DNA of 64,000 bases. Origin: Haliotis asinina. Lineage: Eukaryota; Mollusca; Gastropoda; Lepetellida; Haliotidae. Where the stretch lies: NCBI RefSeq assembly GCF_037392515.1, contig NC_090281.1, positions 53,360,753 to 53,424,752 on the forward strand, written 5' to 3'. Below the pieces are notes generated by a model. It did no database searches, was not told the origin of the DNA, and saw nothing but the letters and a program-made list of their open reading frames with translations. Shown here in pieces: positions 13,199 through 21,100 of this stretch (position 1 is the stretch's first letter; each line of letters begins with the position of its first letter). The position numbers and the translations under genes were made by a program.

Positions 13199-13514
13199 CA
13201 TGTATGTATGACTATGTCCATATTCAGCAAACGATGCTTTAATCCCGGTCGTGATCCTCTTCAGGGAATTCCTGGCGGGCGACAAGAAGATTAAGAAGTA
13301 CTCTCGGGAACAGTTGAGGAACTCGCTGGCCAAACAGGAAGACAGTTACGCCAAATACTCCCGGACGTTCAGGAAGGCCAAGATCGACCCTCTCACACTT
13401 CAGGTTAAGGTGGAAGACACTTCCAAGCAACTCTCACCACACACCCTATTACCGCCCCCTACCGGTATGCCCGGGTCCCGAAGGGGGAGCACCGCGTCCA
13501 TGAGAGGGAACTGA
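1388..13514 (+). CDS. Leucine-rich repeat plus EF-hand protein, LRRC74A/B-like, 12 coding exons
   Basis: Coding exons are 1388-1601, 2952-3151, 4263-4370, 4730-4823, 6249-6298, 6941-7022, 7455-7540, 8716-8910, 10079-10174, 10931-11203, 11450-11535 and 13265-13514. All introns are GT-AG and the frame holds throughout, giving 577 residues. Residues 1-110 are a charged leader without a recognised domain. Residues about 112-375 carry about eight RNI-type LRRs with LxLSxN cores: HLDLSGNTVG, LDLSNNELSG, IDISGNKLTD, LRLAHNELGE, LDMSWNHLRQ, VNLSWNGFGF, LDISSNRISA, LKIGHNPITA. A linker leads to an EF-hand pair (residues about 452-500). The tail is basic and Ser/Pro-rich, ending in SMRGN. The start is the first in-frame ATG after an in-frame TGA at 1346; a splice acceptor at 1331 suggests an upstream non-coding exon. 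No signal peptide or membrane segment is seen, so it is probably intracellular. The LRRC74 resemblance is from recall of the family, and the function is unknown. Confidence 0.88.
1602..2422 (+). other. Intron 1 of the LRR/EF-hand gene, left part
   Basis: No coding or repeat structure is seen. The intron continues to 2951 and contains the family L copy that follows. Confidence 0.5.
2423..2636 (-). repeat. Family L retroposon with an exact 11-bp target-site duplication
   Basis: The copy runs in reverse from gtgagtgagtgagtttag to gacaagcatagttgcc. It is bounded by tccggacaaca at 2412-2422 and again at 2637-2647. It lies in intron 1 of the LRR gene, antisense to it. It is 5' truncated, with no tRNA-like head. 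Confidence 0.85.
3280..3570 (+). repeat. Full-length family L retroposon with a tRNA-like head
   Basis: The head at 3280-3352 (gaccgtggtgtagtggatag, then ggttcaatccc) has spacing and sequence like the pol III A and B boxes of a tRNA. The family L body follows (gacttggctgacacacgtc; tgctgagtgcggcgtaaaa), then (actc)n at 3549-3570. This is the only L copy here whose 5' end looks complete. Confidence 0.8.
3574..3712 (+). repeat. Short retroposon, family T, abutting a family L copy
   Basis: Family T, from all copies here, reads: ggcggtggggtagcctagtg, gttaaag (A box-like), 'gacccgggttcgattcc' (B box-like), 'acatgggtacaatgtgtga', 'gatattgctggaatattgct', 'aaaagcggcgtaaaactaaa', then ACTC repeats. 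This copy is diverged and starts 4 bp after the tail of the L copy at 3280-3570, which suggests insertion into that tail. Confidence 0.7.
3713..4262 (+). other. Intron 2 of the LRR/EF-hand gene, right part
   Basis: No further gene or repeat is recognised. The intron spans 3152-4262 and also holds the two retroposons just described. Confidence 0.5.
4389..4520 (-). repeat. (GTGA)n tract and degenerate family T copy
   Basis: About eight GTGA units (4389-4421) are followed by a worn body and a B box-like gggattcgaacccg on the - strand. The copy fills much of intron 3 of the LRR gene (4371-4729), beginning 19 bp after the donor. Confidence 0.45.
4906..4930. repeat. (CACG)n microsatellite
   Basis: There are about six tandem CACG units in intron 4 of the LRR gene. 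Confidence 0.85.
4931..6248 (+). other. Intron 4 of the LRR/EF-hand gene
   Basis: This is AT-rich sequence without recognisable coding or repeat content. The intron starts at 4824. Confidence 0.5.
6299..6940 (+). other. Intron 5 of the LRR/EF-hand gene
   Basis: No gene is seen. A GC-richer patch near 6635-6690 (gggtgtggtacagcgctagg) faintly recalls an A box but has no B box, so it is not called. Confidence 0.45.
7075..7275 (-). repeat. Family L retroposon, diverged
   Basis: It contains cctcagcgatattctagctc, gatgacatatgtcaaccaag and ttagtcgcctcttccgacaa on the + strand. It lies in intron 6 of the LRR gene (7023-7454). Confidence 0.75.
7541..8195 (+). other. Intron 7 of the LRR/EF-hand gene, left part
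   Basis: This is AT-rich, with no structure recognised before the family L copy at 8196. Confidence 0.45.
8196..8450 (-). repeat. Family L retroposon, long copy
   Basis: The copy extends from (gagt)n through ccagctatatggcggcggtc and ttagtcgccttttacaagaa to the 5' part ending cttcttcacaggt (acctgtgaag on the - strand). It is antisense in intron 7. Confidence 0.8.
8911..9336 (+). other. Intron 8 of the LRR/EF-hand gene, left part
   Basis: No coding is seen. Near 9232-9255, ttaaaacaatattcagtcactc is a possible scrap of retroposon tail. Confidence 0.4.
9337..9465 (-). repeat. Family T retroposon, diverged
   Basis: It shows ggtggacactagaaatggg, aagaatcgaacccgg (the reverse of the B box) and agtagctaggctact (the reverse of the A box). 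Confidence 0.6.
9588..9785 (+). repeat. Possible third repeat type in intron 8
   Basis: The motifs gctatctgaagcgccaggct, gtccgggtgcgaaaaccttg and gtgttgtcacaacccctg look like a dispersed gastropod element that I recall. There is only one copy in the window, so repetitiveness is not shown here. The rest of the intron to 10078 holds nothing recognisable. Confidence 0.25.
10175..10930 (+). other. Intron 9 of the LRR/EF-hand gene
   Basis: No recognised gene or repeat. A C-rich patch (10,460-10,515) reads ctacccggatacccattatg and similar, with a related acgggtacccgggtccaact at 10,741-10,760. Confidence 0.4.
10931..11203 (+). CDS. Exon 10 of the LRR/EF-hand gene: post-LRR linker and first EF-hand
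   Basis: This 273-nt exon has phase 0 at both ends and codes for residues 376-466. It leaves the LRR fold (GVVVDKEFEGILEKIRESR) and ends in a helix, DFFEKI, followed by the loop NKDKDDGLTRDE and the helix LFLLFK. With E at loop position 12, N1, D3, D5 and T9 can coordinate. Position 6 is D instead of the usual G, so Ca2+ binding here may be weaker than at the second loop. Confidence 0.85.
11450..11535 (+). CDS. Exon 11 of the LRR/EF-hand gene: canonical EF-hand loop, split by the last intron
   Basis: The acceptor is ttag and the donor gtaagt. The exon codes for a helix (VVDKIMRFM) and then DTNGDGTIDL; exon 12 at 13265 completes the loop with AEFLAG. The joined 12-residue loop is a textbook Ca2+ site: D1, N3, D5, G6, T7, I8, D9, E12. 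The intron falls within codon 11 of the loop (phase 2), so E12 comes from the next exon, 1.7 kb away across a microsatellite. Confidence 0.87.
11536..12454 (+). other. Last intron (11536-13264) of the LRR/EF-hand gene, left part
   Basis: No coding or repeat structure is seen. A small family L-like scrap follows, then the microsatellite. Confidence 0.4.
12455..12530 (+). repeat. Family L fragment
   Basis: tcactggattgtcttttcaa, gccgccatagagctggaggc and tgcgtta match the 3' third of family L. The ACTC tail is absent. Confidence 0.45.
12702..13205. repeat. Long compound (TATG)n/(TG)n microsatellite
   Basis: About 500 bp of TATG and TG runs with rare TCTG, including about 80 bp of almost pure TG at 13,113-13,194. 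It sits in the last intron of the LRR gene, ending about 60 bp before the acceptor of exon 12. Alternating purine-pyrimidine DNA of this kind can adopt Z-form and is very length-variable. Confidence 0.97.
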
Positions 13515-15459
13515 AGGCCATATAGGTCCTGAGCTTGCCTCTTGTCAAGTGACCGTGAATGTATCAACGATATTGACTGTACTGGCGACCAACATGACGA
13601 CAAAGAGTAAGGAATAGTAAGGCAATCCAGCTCAGCGAGACAGTGCACTCTCTTACCAAGTGTTCCTTGCGGCTAACTCATCGCTGCTGGAGTGTGGAGA
13701 CACTCTGAGACAGTGGTATGGGAATTACTGGTCACGTTGTATCAAGGGATGACATATCTTTTGGTGAAAGATGGTGACGAATAAGACGACACATTATTAC
13801 ACTGACAGCGAGAGGAGTTCACAATCAGTTGTCACAAAGGGCGTTAACTATTACTTCCTAATCTGCAAGTAATATTACTTCCAGAGGTATCTCCCACTCA
13901 ATTCGTCTCAGTTAAAGAGATTATCAGCCTCCTGTACCGCCACGTGACTATCATTGAGAACGATTATAATAATTATTCATTATCTCAGGTATCTTTCAGT
14001 CAGTGTTATTCAACACGGAATAACCCGTCATCAAAATAGGCGTAGCGTTATGAGAACTATATGCGGAAAGATTTGGCGTGGCTGGGTTCAGTGACGATTC
14101 TTAGCTCACTATTCCATTGCTGACGTGTGTGGCGGAATTAGCCGAATTTCTCCGAATGTGTACGATCATGCCAGTATCACACGCACATTGCATTACCCAG
14201 TGTTTCTCGGGTACGGGTATATATTCCACTCAGGGCAGATTCTATACCATCGTATATGCACGAATATCAAGTATACCTCCTGTAGAGACACATCAGGACT
14301 CGAGTGCTATAACTGGATCACATCGGAACACAAAGTGATACCAGCAAACTCCTGTGGACACACAAAACAGGAATCTGAAGTTAATTAAACATTGAAATTG
14401 AATGCCTTATAATATGTCTGATAGCAAAATGGTTTCCAATTTCAACAGATTATATTCAAGATCGGTATTTGTTAGACCGGCAATCTAGAAGCTGGTGAGT
14501 CAAAAATGAAGCATATAGAACTCTGTGGATGACACCCTGTTTATTGCATACAGCCACGTTCCGATGTCGAATCTTACTCGTTATGAAGTTGAAAGATTGG
14601 TGTTGTTTTCTATTAAAGATACACACAATTTCATTACGTATACAGAACAGCAAAAGAAAAGCATGTTTCGAAAAGATGGAGTATCATAAAAGTACGGGTT
14701 CATTTTTTATGTCTCCTATTTTAATAACTTGACAAAAACAGTTGCGTTTCCTTTGCTGATGCGTATATATGCTTGACATTGCTGTGTAGACCTACCAGCA
14801 CGTCCACAGGATAACTTGTGAAGCGGCGCGTATATTAAGAAGACTGCGTCATCTTGTTGATGTTAAAAATGTAATATTACATCCATGTATTGATCTTAAA
14901 AAAAATTAATGTATAACAAAGAAATTTATGGGAATTGTTTCTTTCAGGAATCGGGACATAGTTTGCTGTTCTTGTCGTTAATGTACTGAAATCTTGTAGT
15001 GTAAGTTCTGATAATTACTTCAGAGACTGGAATGATCAGCTATGTTGTAGACAGTAGGCTGTAGGTACGCTCTTGGCAGGACCCTGTGTCTCTCCAAAAG
15101 CACTATTTGGAGTTACCATATGCGTCTGATACAACACTGGCTTAGTTGTAAAAAATGACTTAATGGAGGCCCCTGAGTGATCAAAGGCGCCAAAATTCAA
15201 CGTGCATAGTTGCCTCCCTTGGGCACGCCAGACATTCATGATGGGTTTGAATTCCGGTTGGCCGTGAATATGTTTCTTGGTCTGTCACCAGAAAATCCAT
15301 CCACTTGGATTTCTGGATCTCACGAAGTGACTAAGTCTGGGACCTTCATCACTTCCTCTCCGAGCGTCGAATGTCTTCACAGTGTAGGGTCAGGGTGTTT
15401 TCGAGGACTTGACCCTCACGATCCGTAAGGACATTCATGCTGTTCATGTTGATAAACAC
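13515..15459. other. Intergenic, downstream of the LRR gene
   Basis: This is the 3' UTR and flank. The ORFs present are short and not protein-like. One copy of the AGTTGCCTCCCTT motif lies at 15,208-15,220. Confidence 0.5.
14384..14389 (+). terminator. Possible poly(A) signal (ATTAAA) for the LRR/EF-hand gene
   Basis: ATTAAA lies about 870 nt after the stop codon at 13512-13514. No AATAAA was seen earlier in the 3' flank. It is weak evidence because the hexamer is common by chance in AT-rich DNA. Confidence 0.2.
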
Positions 15460-15532
15460 CGCCTCCGTGGTGTAGTGCTTAAAGCGTCCGATCGAGAGCG
15501 GAGGGTCGCGAGTTGGATCCCTGCAGCGTCAT
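15460..15532 (+). repeat. tRNA-like head of a short retroposon, without its body
   Basis: tccgtggtgtagtgcttaaa (A box-like) and gcgagttggatccctgc (B box-like) have tRNA spacing. It resembles the head of the L copy at 3280 but is followed by the foldback element instead of a family L body. Confidence 0.5.
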
Positions 15533-15541
15533 ACCAAAAGA

Positions 15542-16178
15542 CGTCAAAATGTCGGTGAACAGGTAAAAAAGGCCACACAAAAAAGTCATTTTGAAATGGC
15601 CATAACCCCTAGTTAAAATGGCCATACCAAAAAGTCAAAATGGCCACAGAAAAAGGTCAAAATGTCCATACATTATTTTATTATTCTTCAATACTCATGT
15701 CATCTGTAGTATTTGATAGCAAAGTGTAAAACTGACAAAGGACGTTACGTCACACATAACTAGGAGTTAATTACTTTAGATACTTTCCTATTTGATACTT
15801 TGAGACTAAGGTGAAAGAGAAGTTCACCCTTCTCGAGACCAGCTCACAGAAGGGAAACCTCTACTGATGGAGTAACTGATAAACAGTAAAAATAAACAGT
15901 AAAAAGGTGCATGTACATGAATAAAGAACATACATAAATATATGTTATTTGTTTAAAATGATTTGTGTATGAGTAATGAACATCAAGTTTTGTCTGATAT
16001 AACTTCTTTTCTCATTTTTACACTTTGATATCAAATAATACAAATGTCACGAGTATTGAAAAATAATAAAATATAAAATGTACGGCCATTTTGACTTTTT
16101 TGTGTGGCCATTTTGACTTTTCTGTAGCCATTTTGACTTGGAAGTTTTGTGGCAGTTTGACGTGTGGCCATTTTGACT
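15542..16178. mobile_element. Foldback (inverted-repeat) element with iterated ends
   Basis: The left end carries repeats of gtcaaaatggcca(ca)gaaaaa. The right end carries the reverse (ggccattttgactttttt) several times. The inner arms also pair: 15,661-15,735 (tttattattcttcaatactc, tagtatttgatagcaaagtg) against 16,018-16,078 reversed (ttattatttttcaatactcg, ttatttgatatcaaagtgta). About 270 bp between the arms has no ORF. It is a non-autonomous element of the foldback/MITE kind, superfamily unknown. Confidence 0.8.
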
Positions 16179-17112
16179 AGGACCCAAAGTGTGGTACTTG
16201 TTGATCCTTGCCTATCGCTGGGAATTAAAGGGTACACAGACTGATCGGCTGGGAGTCAGGGTAATGTGTTTGAGTTGGGTATTCACGCTTACTGTGACAT
16301 GATAGTGGGCTAGCACTATTAAACCAGCTGAAGCCACATATACACACATGCACACTTCGTGATGTGAACGAAATAAACTAAGTGCGACGTTAAACCCTAT
16401 TCTACCATAACTTCAGTAAATACTGGATTGTGATTGGTTAATCAAAGTCATCCAGAGGTATATAATCACGTTATATACCCCTGATTTTCCAACACAGTAT
16501 GTTTATCTCCTAATTTCACCTCACCTCATGTTGATAAAATACAGACACTAATTACTGGGATGGCTCTCCATCAAAGACATAATAGTACGCTTTCCCTCTG
16601 AAACCGACGGAAAATAACATATTTCACGTGAGAAAACAGTCAGGTGACATATTCTCTTACCATTTTCTCTAACGGAGTTGCTTCCCTTGTGGCAATACCA
16701 CCCAAGCAGTTTGTACTCGGATACACGACAGACATATTATTCCAATTTACATAACACATTACCGAATCTTCCATGACATGGCAAGCAGCCAAGTGATAAT
16801 GCCTGTTATTTCCCATCGACCATGGGATGAACTACAATAACTGGTCGATTTCTGTCAGTCACAAGTGCTGTAAATATAGTCATGTCCGCTTTTGAAATAC
16901 CGTCTGACATGACATACCTCATATTTCGCTAATATCTGCAACCTAACAGGAGAGATAATTACAGATAGAAATGACCCCCTTGTCAGTAGTATGAAAGGTT
17001 GAAAGCTTCCAAGTTGTGGCCAAGACCTTTCGCAAATGGCTCTGACAGGCATCCAGCTAGTTCCAATTTCACGTTTGTGTCAGTTGTCTCACAGTCAGTA
17101 CAAAGGACTGGT
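16179..17112. other. Intergenic, between the foldback element and a family L copy
   Basis: No gene. agttgcttccctt at 16,676-16,688 is one mismatch from the motif at 15,208. The block 16,200-16,400 (ending aagtgcgacgttaaaccc) looks like another worn dispersed element but is single-copy here. Confidence 0.35.
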
Positions 17113-17310
17113 TTGAGTGAGTTGACTTTTACAGCGCACTCAGCAATGTTCCAGATACTAGTACATGGCAGCCTTAAATAATCTAGTCTGGACAAGACCA
17201 GTGACCTACAGCATGAACATTGATGTGTGCAGCTAGGATGTGAAGACATGTCAACCAAGTCAGCGAGTTTGTCATCCCGATCCATTAGTCGCCTCTTACC
17301 ACAAGCATGA
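17113..17310 (-). repeat. Family L retroposon
   Basis: gcgcactcagcaatgttcca, catgtcaaccaagtcagcga and ttagtcgcctcttaccacaa are seen on the + strand. It lies between the convergent 3' ends. Confidence 0.75.
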
Positions 17311-17890
17311 AGGCCAATGCTGACCCAAATCTGGTGAAACAAACAAGCCAGGTGGCCAGACCTTGAAACATTATGTTGAACTGGGATTCAAGCCAATGGT
17401 TTAGGTTCCTGACAATCACTTCTGACTGGTTAATTTTGGTGCTCCTTAGGCTATATGATTCTTGAAATGCCATAAGATCGGACAAATCCGACCCACCTCT
17501 TGAATAATATAGGAATGACAATATGCATTCAAAGGTATGAATAACACCAAGGGTTGTAATAGATGTTACAGATCATTAGTCAAAAGTGGTAATATGTTGG
17601 TTAGGGCAAATATTATATTTATGAGGGAGACATTATTTGTGATCACTGAGGTTCAAGAAGTATGCACTGTGTACATTATCAAATCTTTTTTCAAATGTAG
17701 ATCCTCTGTACTTTACAAAGTAGGTCGTCTGTACATTACAGTTTTCTGAAGTTGTTCCTATCACAAGTTCAGATTCTGGCAAAATGAATTTTGTTGAAAC
17801 ATCACATAAGAACAGATCCTTTTCTTTCTTTATCTCTTGATGTGAATCTAATCATATCTGCACTTTTTACTACCTCCTTATCTTAAAATT

Positions 17891-18040
17891 GAGTGAATTT
17901 TGTTTTCTGACACTTTTAGCAATATTCCAGTAATATCATGGCAGGGGACACCAGAAATGGGCTCCACATATTGTACCTATGTGGGAAATCGAAGCAGGTC
18001 TTGCATGACTAGTAAATGCATTAACTACTGGGTTACCCCA
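17891..18040 (-). repeat. Family T retroposon
   Basis: It shows cacttttagcaatattccag, ggggacaccagaaatgggct, tgtacctatgtgggaaatcg and actactgggttacccca. It ends about 110 bp before the ANKLE2 poly(A) candidate. Confidence 0.75.
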
Positions 18041-18150
18041 ACGCGGAGAAATCTGAGAAGTTTGCACTTTTACCCTTAAATAAAGATTCTTCATCCTTCA
18101 TGTACACAGGTGACAACAGAACTCAGTGTAACAAGTAATAAACTACATAA

Positions 18151-18156
18151 TTTAAT
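18151..18156 (-). terminator. Possible poly(A) signal (ATTAAA) for ANKLE2
   Basis: tttaat on the + strand reads ATTAAA on the - strand, 34-39 nt after the ANKLE2 stop codon. The position fits a short 3' UTR. Confidence 0.35.
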
Positions 18157-18189
18157 GACAATCTTATACACAAATGTACAAAGTTTTCA

Positions 18190-21100
18190 TTAATGTGAAG
18201 TGTCTTTCTCCTTTGCTGACAAGTCCAAGTCCGGCTTAAACTTTTCAACTGGCTTAGACACCGGCTGAGCCATTGGTGACGACTGAAACAGAGCTGTCCT
18301 GGGTGCCCAGTTGCCGATGAGAGGGGAGGACATGAATGGTCTTGACCTCTGTGGGCTGTACGGGCTGGTGGACACGAGTGGACTAAGAATACCTCCACTC
18401 CGAGGTGATGTACTGACTTTGTCCATTGCTTCTCGTCGCAGACGAGCTGGACTAGGCCAACTGAAAAGAAAAGTATGAAAAATGTTTTCTCTCTGAGCAA
18501 AAACATAGCATGTGAGTGAACTACTTTTAAAAGCATTTTTATGTGTTCTTTGGAATAACTGTTTGTTTGTTGTCTGACCCTGCCCTCAACAATATTCCTG
18601 GGCAACAAGAAGTACCACAGGATCAGTTTATGATTGGTTGGTTGTGTTACGCCACACTCAGCAATATTCCAGCTATATGGCGGTGGTCTGTAAATACTGG
18701 AGTCTGGACCAGACAATCCAGTGATCAACATCTTGAGAATCGATCCACCCATGCAACTGGAATATGAAGACTGTGTCAACGAAGTCAGTGAATCTGACCA
18801 TCCAAGCCTGTTAGTCGCCTCTTACAACAAGAATGGGTGTCTGAAGACCATCTGTAACCCAGGCCCCTAATAGAATCATATATGTTAACAACCTACTCCA
18901 GAACAGGTGAACATGAAAAACAAGAAGAAACTAGATGTTGTTTAGTGGCAGAGTTTTTTTCAGAGCAGCAATGTTCTATGCAAATATATCAAATTCAGTA
19001 AGTGTCAGCTGTTTGCTATATTCAGCCTTGTAGTAGATTCAAACAGAAAGACCTGAAAAAAACCCAAAAAAACAAAAACAAAAACAAAAACAAAAAAAAC
19101 ACCCCAAAATACAAAACCAAACAATTACCCTGCAAGGAGCTTATGGTAGAATTATGTCCCTTAGTGGAGAATTATCTAGTACATATATTTTTATCTTAGG
19201 AGTGTATATGTGCATGAGCTGGCTTCTTGAATTTCACCTCACATTACATTTCAAGTAGCCAGAGGAAGTGGTGCTCCGAGATGTACAAAAAGTATTCCAC
19301 TGAAGAAAATGTGTATCAAAATTCATATTTCATACGTAGTTGATGCTTACTTTCATGGAAAAAGACAGATGTCTTGTCTGTCTAGAAATTAAACATGTAC
19401 TACATGGGCTAACACTGTAGACAACCAATGAAATCCATAAAACACTGAGCCTTTCCTTTGAAACTTAACATATTTTAGAATTCTGACATGGATAATTCTT
19501 CACTTTTGTTAATCTTAAGATCTTAAAAACACATAAATACATATAAGCTAGAAAACAAATATAACATGAAATTTTACTAATGGTAATAAATCTCAAGTCA
19601 GCTGTTCCAGTGAAGACAGATGACTAAAGGGAGATAACTTCTGTCACCTCAGTGTTCTAAACAACAGTGATTAACATGATGACATACAGCCTAAGACTAT
19701 GGGAGTGTCAGTGATACATGAAACCACAGCATTACTCAGAGATAATGAGAGCTTGTGTTTCAGTTTGTGTTTTCTAAAAATGATTTGTAAAGCCTGTCAG
19801 TTCAGTGTGTTTACTTCATGATTTTTTGATTCAGTGTTTTTTGTCTGAGTATTCATTTATTATGATTGAGCTTATAATTTGACTAGAGATACATTAAACG
19901 GTAATCAGGATTAATTTTATATTGTCCAAGATTTTGAGATATGATCTACAAACCAACTACATGCATGGCGATTTCAGGCACAACTTTGACAAACACATTC
20001 ACTTACAAAGACAGCAAATACAATTTTAACAAAACAAGAACCTGATATTATTCAATCCTAAAGACTAATTTGCTAGAAGCTGTGAGTAGACCTTTCTCCC
20101 TAGCTGGACTCCACTGGTTTAATCAAACATAAGTAGGAAGAGAGTGGGGTGTGTGTGGGGTGTGTGTGACTTTGACATAATCATCAACCAAGTCATAAAG
20201 TCTGATCAGCAGATTAAATATTCAATCTAGAAATGACATTCCCACCTTGGATTGAGGCACTGGTGTGCTATTTTTTTTCATGTGACCTCTTCTGATTTCT
20301 GTGAAATTACAAAGCATGTCAAAACTAGATCTTGAGGTCAACTGACTAGTGATGTCTTACCTCTGCTTGTTGTCGTTAACCAATGTGGACACTCGCTGCA
20401 ACCATCTCTCAATCAATGGGAACTTGCTGCTATTCACTCTTGACCGATCCACCGCTCGCAGGACGTCCAGGTCCGGCTTAGCATGCTTCAGCCTAGAATC
20501 AGGTCACACAGACATTGAACAGACTAGTCTGGAACCAGTGAGGTCAAACAGACATTGTACACACTGATCTTGAACCGGTTTATACAGACACTGTACAGGC
20601 CAGTCTGGAAACAGTGAGGTTTTGCAGACATTGTACAGACTAAACTGGAACTGGTTCAAATAGACATTCTCAGAATGACACTATAGACAACACTACACTG
20701 AAACCAAACGAATAACCTACCCATGAATATATACATCCACTGGAGTCATTGAGGCCTGGAAAAAGAGCGCTTGCACTGGCACAGTTCGTTGTCTTGTGGT
20801 ATATTTTTCATCACAGGAAATGTCTATGGTCATCAGTTTTGGACCTTCAATGTTCAGAAGTTGATTCCTCATCTTAGAATCTTCTAGTAAGACCTTGGTG
20901 TCTGGGAAAACATTATTTACTTTTGACGTATGTAAAGAGTCACTGAGAACCCAAACATTTGCAACTACGCATGAAGGGTCAGACCCTGCTGTTCTGGGGT
21001 CAAGGCCAACCAACACTGGAGCAGGTTGATCAGACGATTCTTCCTCTACATCCAGATCCAACAATTTGGAATTTGAGAGGATACGGAAGGCATCATTTGC

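Noticed and set aside
12545..13333. Long ORFs on both strands (His-Thr and Cys-Val repeats, up to 262 codons)
   Set aside because: They are translations of the TATG/TG microsatellite inside an intron of the LRR gene; simple repeats without stops give open frames on both strands.
17285..18779. Several - strand ORFs across the ANKLE2 3' region
   Set aside because: Except for the true last exon 18,190-18,460, they read through introns and family L or T retroposons.
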